From Clostridia bacterium (GTDB lineage Bacteria; Bacillota; Clostridia; Oscillospirales; Acutalibacteraceae): 9,521 bases of DNA. The notes below the pieces were generated by a model, which saw only the letters and a list, made by a program, of their open reading frames with translations, did not search any database and was not told where the DNA came from. The DNA is taken from NCBI GenBank assembly GCA_017387165.1, contig JAFOFS010000255.1:1-9521 (forward strand), written 5' to 3'. The stretch's first letter is position 1. Each line of letters starts with the position of its first letter. Shown here piece by piece: positions 1 through 5,606 of the stretch. Made by a program: the position numbers and the translations under genes.

Positions 1-798
1 AAGACCTACTGTGAGCTGTATCCGCACAACGCCACCCTGCTGGTGGATACCTATAATACGCTGAAAAGCGGCGTTCCGAATGCCATCCGCGCCTTTAAGG
101 AAGTCCTGCTGCCGCAGGGCATCACCCAATGTGCCATCCGATTGGATTCGGGCGATATCTCCTACCTGTCCAAAAAGGCGCGTAAGATGCTGGACGATGC
201 CGGTCTGACCGAATGCAAGATCGTGGCTTCCAACTCGCTTGACGAATACCTCATCCGCGACCTGATGATGCAGGGGGCGCAGATTGATACCTTTGGCGTC
301 GGTGAACGCCTCATCACCTCCAAATCCGCCCCCGTTTTCGGCGGCGTGTACAAGCTGGTGGCCGTGGAGGAAAACGGCGAGATTCAGCCGCGTATCAAGG
401 TCAGCGAAAATACGGCCAAGATCACCAATCCGCATTTCAAGCGCCTGTTCCGCCTGTACGATAAGACGACCGGTAAGGCAATCGCAGACGAACTGCTGCT
501 GTGGGACGAGGCGATCGACGAGTCCGAGCCGCACACCATCTTCGACCCGAACGCGACCTGGAAAAAGAAAACGCTGGAAAACTTCGTGGCGAAGGAGCTG
601 CAGGTGCCGGTCTTTATCGGCGGCGAATGCATCTACGAATCCCCCTCCATCCACGAAATTCAAGCCTATTGCAAGCAACAGCTGGATACCCTGTGGGATG
701 AGGTCAAACGCTTCGAAAATCCGCACAACTATTACGTTGACCTTTCGCAGAAGTTGTGGGACGTCAAACGCGCCCTGCTGGATAAAGCCAAACGCTGA
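1..798 (+). CDS. pncB: Nicotinate phosphoribosyltransferase, 3' part (5' end outside window)
   Basis: The reading frame is open from base 1 to a TGA at 796-798, giving 265 residues of a protein that begins before the window. The GTG at 43 is an internal valine, not a start. The enzyme makes nicotinate mononucleotide from nicotinate and PRPP, the first step of the Preiss-Handler route of NAD salvage, in the cytoplasm. Visible family hallmarks are VDTYNTLKSGVPNA near the left edge, LDSGD (142-156), SNSLDE (229-246) and FGVGERLITS (from 292), which build the phosphoribosyl-binding TIM-barrel core. The C-terminal part with its LLLWDE segment and a basic tail is also typical of the longer Firmicutes form. 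The next gene starts 17 bases downstream with its ribosome binding site in the gap, so the two are probably co-transcribed. The promoter lies outside the window. I see no frameshift. The assignment rests on recognising the conserved motifs. Confidence 0.93.
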   Translation, partial: KTYCELYPHNATLLVDTYNTLKSGVPNAIRAFKEVLLPQGITQCAIRLDSGDISYLSKKARKMLDDAGLTECKIVASNSLDEYLIRDLMMQGAQIDTFGVGERLITSKSAPVFGGVYKLVAVEENGEIQPRIKVSENTAKITNPHFKRLFRLYDKTTGKAIADELLLWDEAIDESEPHTIFDPNATWKKKTLENFVAKELQVPVFIGGECIYESPSIHEIQAYCKQQLDTLWDEVKRFENPHNYYVDLSQKLWDVKRALLDKAKR

Positions 799-803
799 GC
801 AAC

Positions 804-808
804 GGAGG
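804..808 (+). promoter_or_regulatory. Ribosome binding site for the GH3 gene
   Basis: GGAGG lies 7 bases before the GTG at 816. It decides for this non-ATG start, since no in-frame ATG sits at a comparable position. Confidence 0.8.
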
Positions 809-815
809 AACCGCC

Positions 816-2993
816 GTGAATTGTGAGCAACGCATAAACGAACTGCTGGCGCAGATGTCCTTAGAGGAAAAGATTCTTCAGCTGTGCTCGCAGATGTTGT
901 ATACGGTAGGGGAGGATTACGAGCAAACGCGAGCGCATGCTCGTCAGCATTTTCGTAATCCCGGGCATTTTATGCACGCCGAGGGGGAGATCGCCTCTCC
1001 TGCCGAGGTAGCCGAACGCATCAACCGTGACGTTAAGCTCAGTATGGATGTCCAGCCTCACGGCATTCCGCCGATCGAACACGGCGAAGCGTTGCACGGC
1101 GCGCAGTGGGGAATGGCCACCTGCTTTCCGCAGCCGATCGGAATGGCGTCCACCTTCGACGACCATTTGGTATTTGAGATCGCAGACGTGATCGGCGCGG
1201 AATGCGCCGCCGTCGGCGTCCGACAGGTGTTGTCGCCGGTGATCAATGTTGTGCGTGACCCGCGCTGGGGACGCACCATTGAGACCTTCGGTGAGGATGT
1301 GCTGCTGACCTCGAATATGGGCGCGGCTTTTTGCCGCGGTCTGCTGCAAAACGGGGTGATCGCCACCCCGAAGCACTTTGCCGACAATTATTCTTACGGC
1401 GGTCGCGATTCCCATCCGTCCGACACCTCGGAGCGCACCATGCGCGAGGTGTATCTGAAACCGTTTGAAGCCTGCGTCAAGGAGGGCGGCGCGCTGTCGC
1501 TGATGGCTGCTTATAACAGCTGGGACGGCGTTCCGTGTTCGATGAACCGCCGCCTGCTGACCGAAATTTTACGGGAGGAATGGGGCTTCGACGGCTTTGT
1601 TGTTTCGGATTACGGCGGGGTTGGCGGTGTGTGCAGCGCCCATCACCTGACCGACGTTTACGAATACGCGCTGGCGCGTTGTCTGAAAGCAGGTCTGGAC
1701 GTAGAACTGCCGGATTCCACCCCCGAACAGTTCCGTCTGGCACTGGAAAAAGGCTTGCTGGACGAAGCGGATATCGACCGTGCCGTACGGCGGGTATTAA
1801 GTGTCAAATGCCGCATCGGACTGCTGGATCATCCGCTTGCGGATCCTGCTGCCGCCGACCGCTTGGTGCGTTGCGAACAACACAAGGAATTGGCGCTGAC
1901 CGCGGCGCGCCGCTCGATGGTGCTGCTCAAAAACGACGGTCTGTTGCCGCTCGATAAAACCAAAATCAAACGCCTTGCCGTTTTCGGCGCCTCGGCAAAC
2001 GAGCTGCCGGTCGGCAAGAATTATTCCGGCCCGTACGGACGCGAATGGACGGCGCCGGATGTTGAAACGCCGTTGCAGTATCTTCGCCGTTATCTTGACG
2101 GAGTGGCCGAGGTGATCTTTGCGGAGGACGACCGGATCGAGGAGGTCGCCGCGCAATGCGACGCGGCTCTCTATTTCACCACCATGGTGGAGGGGGAGGG
2201 AATGGACCGTTCGGACATTCGTCTGCCGAGCGTCATTCAAGCCAAGCAAGAGGATGGCAACGCCATCATCGTCGGTAAATGCGCCTTTGAGGTCAAGACC
2301 GACCAGGAGGACGCTATCCGTCGAATGACCGCCGCCAATCCCCGCTCGGCGGTGATCCTGTTGGGCGGCTCGCCTGTCGATGTGAGCGGTTGGGAGGCCG
2401 GCTGTGCCGCTGTGCTGGAGGCCTGGTATCCGGGCGAACAGGGCGGTCGCGCGATTACCGAATTGCTGTTTGGTGAGATCAACCCCTCGGGCAAGCTGCC
2501 CATCACCTTTCCGCAAAGTGTTGGTCAATTGCCGCTGTTTTACGCCACCAAGCCCTCGGGACGTGGCTACGGCTACGTGGATAACGACGGCACCCCCCGC
2601 TATCCGTTCGGCTACGGCTTGAGCTATACGACCTTTACGCTGCAGGATGCCGTGTATGCGGTGCAGGGAGACCTACTGACCGTCACCCTGTCGGTGACCA
2701 ACGTCGGTGACCGCGACGGCGCCGAGGTGGTGCAGGTATATCTCTCCGGTCGCAATGCCGACGTCGTGCTTCCCTGTAAGGAACTCAAAGCCTATTGCCG
2801 TGTGGAAGTGGCGGCAGGACAGACCGAAACGGTCGCCCTCACGCTGCCGAGAGAGGCGTTTTGTTATTATGACAGTGCGATGAAACACGGTCTGCATAAC
2901 GCCGATTACACGGTGTCGATCGGTACCTCCTGCACGGATATCCGGATGAGCGCCGAACTGACCGTCTGTGATCAAACACTCCGCTTGAACTAA
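816..2993 (+). CDS. Glycoside hydrolase family 3 (beta-glucosidase/beta-xylosidase type)
   Basis: A 725-residue exo-acting glycosidase of family GH3. The GTG start at 816 is supported by GGAGG at 804-808, and the N-terminus (RINELLAQMSLEEKI) aligns with the usual start of the family. There is no signal peptide, so it should act in the cytoplasm on imported oligosaccharides or glycosides. Domain order: TIM barrel (about 1-330) with KHF at 186-188 and the predicted nucleophile Asp265 in VVSDYGG; alpha/beta C-terminal domain (about 365-600) with EGEGMDR (Glu459/Glu461 are candidate acid/base residues) and WYPGEQGG (537-544); FGYGLSYTTF (598-607); then a fibronectin III-like domain (about 610-720). 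All three domains are complete. Sugar specificity cannot be told from sequence: EALHG and CFPQPIGMAS occur in both glucosidase and xylosidase branches. It follows the NAD-salvage gene closely and ends in a strong terminator. Confidence 0.93.
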   Translation: MNCEQRINELLAQMSLEEKILQLCSQMLYTVGEDYEQTRAHARQHFRNPGHFMHAEGEIASPAEVAERINRDVKLSMDVQPHGIPPIEHGEALHGAQWGMATCFPQPIGMASTFDDHLVFEIADVIGAECAAVGVRQVLSPVINVVRDPRWGRTIETFGEDVLLTSNMGAAFCRGLLQNGVIATPKHFADNYSYGGRDSHPSDTSERTMREVYLKPFEACVKEGGALSLMAAYNSWDGVPCSMNRRLLTEILREEWGFDGFVVSDYGGVGGVCSAHHLTDVYEYALARCLKAGLDVELPDSTPEQFRLALEKGLLDEADIDRAVRRVLSVKCRIGLLDHPLADPAAADRLVRCEQHKELALTAARRSMVLLKNDGLLPLDKTKIKRLAVFGASANELPVGKNYSGPYGREWTAPDVETPLQYLRRYLDGVAEVIFAEDDRIEEVAAQCDAALYFTTMVEGEGMDRSDIRLPSVIQAKQEDGNAIIVGKCAFEVKTDQEDAIRRMTAANPRSAVILLGGSPVDVSGWEAGCAAVLEAWYPGEQGGRAITELLFGEINPSGKLPITFPQSVGQLPLFYATKPSGRGYGYVDNDGTPRYPFGYGLSYTTFTLQDAVYAVQGDLLTVTLSVTNVGDRDGAEVVQVYLSGRNADVVLPCKELKAYCRVEVAAGQTETVALTLPREAFCYYDSAMKHGLHNADYTVSIGTSCTDIRMSAELTVCDQTLRLN

Positions 2994-3026
2994 AAAACTC
3001 CCGATGCAAACGCATCGGGAGTTTTT
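2993..3026. terminator. Bidirectional rho-independent terminator between convergent genes
   Basis: A perfect 15-base-pair stem (2993-3007 with 3012-3026) closes a 4-base loop. The arms begin with an A run and end with a T run, so both strands present a GC-rich hairpin followed by U residues. It starts within the stop codon of the GH3 gene and lies 13 bases beyond the stop of the PAP2 gene, so it can end transcription from both sides. Confidence 0.93.
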
Positions 3027-3039
3027 CTTTTATTTTTCG

Positions 3040-3948
3040 TCATTTCTTGCCTAACTTGGCAAACCATTTGAAGGTCATCGGCCAGATCACACCGGCAAAG
3101 ACCACCATCACGAAATACGCGAAGAAGCGGGATGCCGGCTCCCACGGAATAAGACCAAACACCGCATAGCAGAGTTCTTTCAGTCCCACCGTCAGCCCCA
3201 GACCGAGCACCACCTTCAGCACCTGCGCCCACCAGACCGCCTTGACGTCGTAGCGGACGAAACGCTGATCCAGCTCATATACCACCATCATACCCAGCGA
3301 CGCGCCCAGCATCTTGTAGGCGTTTTTGAGACCGTTTTGCAGCTCCTTGGCCGGTTCGCCCAACAGCGTAACGGTCATATAAATCGTCTGCGCCAGCGAA
3401 ATAGCAGCCAGCACCAGCAGGAAAATACGCATGCCCTTGGGATTGTGCTGCAGTTTTTTGGTGAGCGGGTACAGCACCGCAATCAACGCGATGGCGACGA
3501 GGTAGGACACCCCGACGTCCAGCGGCGTGTGTACGCCGAGATACAGACGGGACAGCGGCACCAGGATGCACAGCGTCACGCTGACAATCCGCAGCCACAG
3601 CTGCTTGTTCCAGATCGCCAACGCGCCGAAGGTGCCGACCGAGGATTGCGTATGACCGCTGGGGAAGGAATACCCCGTCGCCGCCTCACGCGCACTTTCC
3701 ACAATGGTGAAGTTCGGATCCTGCACCCACGGACGGGGGATGCGGAAGGTCACCTTCAGCAACTGGTTGATCTGGGTGCCGAGAAATCCGACGAACAGCA
3801 TAAAATAGCCTTGATACTTATCCACGCACCACATCAGAATGACCGCCACAGCCATAAAGACGAGCTCGTCACCGCAGTACGTAATGAGCGAGAAGAATGC
3901 ATCCAGCACCGGATTGCGGATGCTTTCCAACCAATACAACATTTGCAT
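3040..3948 (-). CDS. PAP2-family membrane phosphatase
   Basis: A 302-residue polytopic membrane protein carrying the complete three-part PAP2 signature: K65-x6-R72-P73 (KVTFRIPRP), PSGH at 96-99, and SR-x5-H-x3-D at 133-144 (SRLYLGVHTPLD), with His99 and His140 as the expected catalytic histidines. The family removes phosphate from lipid phosphates or diphosphates such as phosphatidate and undecaprenyl diphosphate, usually at the outer membrane face; the substrate here is unknown. About 150 residues with further hydrophobic segments (roughly 175-195, 215-225, 240-262, 275-292) follow the catalytic core, so the protein is longer than the common 170-220-residue PAP2 enzymes. The ATG is preceded by AAGGAGG and a good promoter. 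It is monocistronic, converging on the GH3 gene and sharing its terminator. UppS, encoded about 2 kb away, makes one possible substrate, but this link is inference. Confidence 0.9.
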   Translation of the reverse strand: MQMLYWLESIRNPVLDAFFSLITYCGDELVFMAVAVILMWCVDKYQGYFMLFVGFLGTQINQLLKVTFRIPRPWVQDPNFTIVESAREAATGYSFPSGHTQSSVGTFGALAIWNKQLWLRIVSVTLCILVPLSRLYLGVHTPLDVGVSYLVAIALIAVLYPLTKKLQHNPKGMRIFLLVLAAISLAQTIYMTVTLLGEPAKELQNGLKNAYKMLGASLGMMVVYELDQRFVRYDVKAVWWAQVLKVVLGLGLTVGLKELCYAVFGLIPWEPASRFFAYFVMVVFAGVIWPMTFKWFAKLGKK

Positions 3949-3971
3949 GGGAAATCGCCTCCTTTTTTCTT

Positions 3972-4000
3972 ATTGTACCACACACGGTCGCGATCCGCAA
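3972..4000 (-). promoter_or_regulatory. Sigma-70/SigA-type promoter of the PAP2 gene
   Basis: Read on the minus strand, TTGCGG (3995-4000) and TACAAT (3972-3977) are separated by 17 bases, a near-consensus vegetative promoter. AAGGAGG follows between this and the ATG at 3948, implying a short leader. The -35 box ends 17 bases before the hairpin element at 4017, so the promoter is outside it. Confidence 0.75.
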
Positions 4001-4030
4001 CCGCTTTTTCGCAAAGCAAAAGACCGCCAA

Positions 4031-4061
4031 TGAGGCACACTCCGTAAGGAAGTGTGCCTCA
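4031..4061. repeat. Left terminal hairpin of the element
   Basis: An 11-base-pair stem (4031-4041 with 4051-4061) extends inward by CC/GG pairing after one bulged A, with a GTAA loop. It is not followed by a T run on the + strand, so it is not an obvious terminator. It is a diverged inverted copy of the hairpin at 4385-4422. Confidence 0.8.
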
Positions 4062-4164
4062 GTTATATTCGCCTATCGGCGAGTTATATTGCTTCGCAGT
4101 TATATTTGGGCTTCGCCCAAGTTATATTCGCTTCGCGAGTTTTGAAGGCGAATATAATATAACT
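4061..4164. repeat. Array of four 9-base repeats separated by small palindromes
   Basis: The word agttatatt occurs exactly four times, at 4061-4069, 4082-4090, 4098-4106 and 4120-4128. Each copy is followed by a different short palindrome: cgcc-tatc-ggcg (4070-4081), gc-ttc-gc (4091-4097), tgggc-ttc-gccca (4107-4119) and cgc-ttc-gcg (4129-4137). The array ends with ggcg (4147-4150) and an inverted copy, aatataact (4156-4164), so the whole can also close on itself as a multibranched structure. The palindromes differ in sequence but all keep their pairing. Confidence 0.85.
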
Positions 4165-4260
4165 GAAACCGTTAGGTTTCAATATCACTCTTTAGAAATA
4201 TCTCGCCTTTGGCGAGGTATTCTAAAGAATATCACTGTGAGACCTGTCTCACAATATCAC
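4165..4260. repeat. Second hairpin array separated by aatatcact
   Basis: Three hairpins alternate with a repeated word. They are gaaacc-gtta-ggtttc (4165-4180), a long hairpin of about 17 base pairs with one bulge and a TTT loop (4190-4227), and gtgaga-cctg-tctcac (4237-4252). Each is followed by aatatcac, at 4181, 4228 and 4253. The logic matches the preceding array, but with a different linker word. Confidence 0.8.
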
Positions 4261-4308
4261 TTATTTTTTCTTCTCTTTGAGATAGGTTGTTTTTTTTAAT
4301 TGCATACT

Positions 4309-4337
4309 GGTTACGCACCTTTTGAAAGTGCGTAACC
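4309..4337. repeat. Perfect hairpin inside the element
   Basis: A 10-base-pair stem (ggttacgcac at 4309-4318 with gtgcgtaacc at 4328-4337) closes a 9-base loop. It lies just before the + strand terminator-like hairpin. Confidence 0.75.
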
Positions 4338-4344
4338 CACTATG

Positions 4345-4372
4345 ACACTTTCATCTGCTGAAAGTGTTTTTT
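4345..4372 (+). terminator. Orphan rho-independent terminator on the + strand
   Basis: A 9-base-pair stem (acactttca 4345-4353 with tgaaagtgt 4359-4367) and a 5-base loop are followed by six T residues (4367-4372). This is a standard intrinsic terminator for + strand transcription. No + strand gene lies upstream: the PAP2 gene reads away from it. It may end a small RNA from within the element, or block transcription toward ireB. Confidence 0.7.
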
Positions 4373-4378
4373 ATTTAT

Positions 4379-4422
4379 AAAAAACGATGGAAGACAACTT
4401 CCTTACGAAGTGTCTTCCATCG
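4379..4422 (-). terminator. ireB terminator formed by the right terminal hairpin of the element
   Basis: On the minus strand a 12-base-pair stem (4385-4396 with 4411-4422) continues past one bulge into four more pairs (cttc/gaag) and is followed by six T residues (complement of 4379-4384). It starts 13 bases after the ireB stop and should end that transcript. The same hairpin is the right end of the repeat element. Confidence 0.85.
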
Positions 4423-4435
4423 GCGGTCTTTTGAG

Positions 4436-4681
4436 TTAGTTGTTCAGATAGGATTTCACCAGCGCACGGAGCAGCTCGTCACGATCGATCGTGCGGATGA
4501 GCGTACGGGCGTTGTTGTGGGTGGTGATGTAAGTCGGGTCTTCCGACAGGAGATAACCGACGATCTGGTTAATGGGGTTGTAGCCTTTCTCCCGAAGGGC
4601 ATCGTAGACCGTGGTCAGCACCAGCTTCATCTCACGCTCCTTGTCGTCGCCCAACGAAAAAGTCATCGTCTTGTCCAGCAT
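4436..4681 (-). CDS. ireB: IreB-family (UPF0297) regulatory phosphoprotein
   Basis: An 81-residue cytoplasmic protein. The start at 4681 is chosen over a longer in-frame start at 4744 because AAGGAGG lies just upstream of it and the 4744 start would overlap the -35 box of the gene's own promoter. The family core is clear: GYNPINQIVGYLLSEDP at 33-49, followed by NNART and a helical C-terminus ending KSYLNN. In Enterococcus faecalis, IreB is a small dimeric substrate of the Ser/Thr kinase IreK and acts in cell-wall stress and cephalosporin tolerance, with threonines near the N-terminus phosphorylated; Thr5 and Thr7 here are at equivalent-looking places (inference). In many Firmicutes the gene sits beside ruvX (yrrK) and yrzB; here it stands alone, with its own promoter and terminator, and is divergent from pyrH. 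Confidence 0.92.
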   Translation of the reverse strand: MLDKTMTFSLGDDKEREMKLVLTTVYDALREKGYNPINQIVGYLLSEDPTYITTHNNARTLIRTIDRDELLRALVKSYLNN

Positions 4682-4715
4682 TGTTCGCCGCCTCCTTATG
4701 AGTAAATTCACCGTT

Positions 4716-4744
4716 ATTATAGCACCTTTCGGGGCAAAATGCAA
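4716..4744 (-). promoter_or_regulatory. Promoter of ireB
   Basis: On the minus strand TTGCAT (4739-4744) and a perfect TATAAT (4716-4721) are separated by 17 bases. The leader is about 28 bases and contains AAGGAGG. AT-rich DNA upstream (4750-4806) could act as an UP element. Confidence 0.85.
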
Positions 4745-4813
4745 GGTGTAATCGATGAAAAGAAAAAATTTTTTATTTTTGCAAATTTTTCCCTTTTTTC
4801 GGTCGTTGTCCCC

Positions 4814-4842
4814 TTTACAGAAAGAGGAAAATAGTGTAGAAT
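4814..4842 (+). promoter_or_regulatory. Promoter of the pyrH-rseP cluster
   Basis: TTTACA (4814-4819) and TAGAAT (4837-4842) are 17 bases apart, each one mismatch from the SigA consensus. The predicted leader is about 34 bases and contains AGGAGG (4868-4873). It is back to back with the ireB promoter, with about 69 bases of A/T-rich DNA between the two -35 boxes. Confidence 0.75.
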
Positions 4843-4882
4843 ATTATAAACTGTATTTTGGGAACATAGGAGGATTTTGAAG

Positions 4883-5587
4883 ATGGTACCTCATTACAAA
4901 CGCGTGTTGCTGAAATTGAGCGGCGAGGCGATGGCGGGCCCGAATAAAACCGGACTGGATTTTGATACGGTGCTCTCCATCTGCGAACACATCAAGACCT
5001 GTGTGGACGCCGGCGCGGAGATTGCGATCGTCGTTGGCGGCGGCAACTTCTGGCGCGGTCGCTCCAGCGGCAAGATGGATCGTACCCGTGCCGACCATAT
5101 GGGAATGCTGGCCACCACCATCAACGCACTGGGACTTTGCGATGCGCTGGAGCAGCTTGGCTGCGACGTGCGCGTGCAGACTGCCATCAATATGCATGAG
5201 ATTGCCGAACCGTACATCCGCAACCGCGCGGTGCTCCATCTGGAGAAAGGCCGCGTCGTCATCTTCGGTTGCGGCACCGGTAACCCGTTCTTCTCCACCG
5301 ATACCGCCGCTGCTCTCCGCGCGTTGGAAATCGAAGCGGATATCATCTTCAAAGCTTCGATGGTGGACGGCGTGTACGACAGCGACCCGAAGAAAAATCC
5401 CGATGCCAAGAAATACGACGTCCTGACCTACAGCGAGGTGCTCAACAACCAGCTGCAGGTGATGGATTCCACCGCCGCGTCCCTCTGCCGCGACAACGGT
5501 ATGCCGCTGCTGGTGTTCAACCTGGAAGATCCCGAGAATATTGTCCGTGCCGTTGCGGGTGAACCGATCGGCACCATCGTGAAATAA
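4883..5587 (+). CDS. pyrH: UMP kinase (uridylate kinase)
   Basis: A 234-residue bacterial UMP kinase of the amino acid kinase fold, which phosphorylates UMP to UDP with ATP in pyrimidine nucleotide synthesis. The ATG at 4883 is preferred over the in-frame TTG at 4877 because AGGAGG (4868-4873) is 9 bases from the ATG but only 3 from the TTG. Conserved blocks: KLSGEAM (11-17), VVGGGNFWRGR (50-60), RTRADHMGMLAT (67-78), GTGNPFFSTDTAA (131-143) and VDGVYDSDP (161-169). Length is normal for the family, which forms hexamers regulated by GTP and UTP. It opens the cluster from its own promoter; frr starts 19 bases after its stop. The commonly associated rpsB and tsf genes are not upstream. Confidence 0.96.
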   Translation: MVPHYKRVLLKLSGEAMAGPNKTGLDFDTVLSICEHIKTCVDAGAEIAIVVGGGNFWRGRSSGKMDRTRADHMGMLATTINALGLCDALEQLGCDVRVQTAINMHEIAEPYIRNRAVLHLEKGRVVIFGCGTGNPFFSTDTAAALRALEIEADIIFKASMVDGVYDSDPKKNPDAKKYDVLTYSEVLNNQLQVMDSTAASLCRDNGMPLLVFNLEDPENIVRAVAGEPIGTIVK

Positions 5588-5606
5588 ATCGTAAAGGAGA
5601 AAGCTT

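Larger units (their letters stand above)
4017..4433. repeat. Hairpin-rich element bounded by 12-base inverted repeats (MITE-like or structured RNA)
   Basis: This fills most of the 487-base gap between the PAP2 gene and ireB. The ends are a perfect 12-base inverted repeat (caaaagaccgcc at 4017-4028, its complement at 4422-4433). By hand alignment the ends stay related for about 45 bases, 34 of them identical, and each holds a hairpin with the shared core cgtaaggaagt. Inside, in order, are an array of small hairpins separated by agttatatt (4061-4164), three hairpins separated by aatatcact (4165-4260), a T-rich stretch (4261-4300), a hairpin at 4309-4337 and a terminator-like hairpin at 4345-4372. 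No transposase or believable protein is encoded, and I find no clear target-site duplication at the ends. A non-autonomous mobile element is the leading reading; a large multibranched RNA is the alternative. Confidence 0.6.

Noticed and set aside
3337..4047. 236-codon + strand open frame opposite the PAP2 gene
   Set aside because: The minus strand encodes a protein with all three PAP2 motifs, a promoter and a ribosome site; this frame has none of these.
4061..4137. CRISPR-like alternation of repeats and spacers
   Set aside because: The repeats are only 9 bases, the inserts are 7-13 bases and palindromic, and no cas genes are present.
4054..4299. An open frame of 81 codons on the + strand across the hairpin arrays
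   Set aside because: It simply translates the palindromic repeats, has no ribosome binding site, and starts within the left terminal hairpin. Such frames are likely sources of spurious protein annotation.
4010..4440. Target-site duplication flanking the hairpin element
   Set aside because: I compared the bases outside both inverted ends (cgcaaag on the left, agttagt on the right) and found no convincing direct repeat, so insertion is not proven.
4682..4744. N-terminal extension of ireB to an upstream in-frame start
   Set aside because: The extra residues do not resemble the family, would overlap the promoter boxes at 4716-4744, and the strong ribosome site points to the start at 4681.
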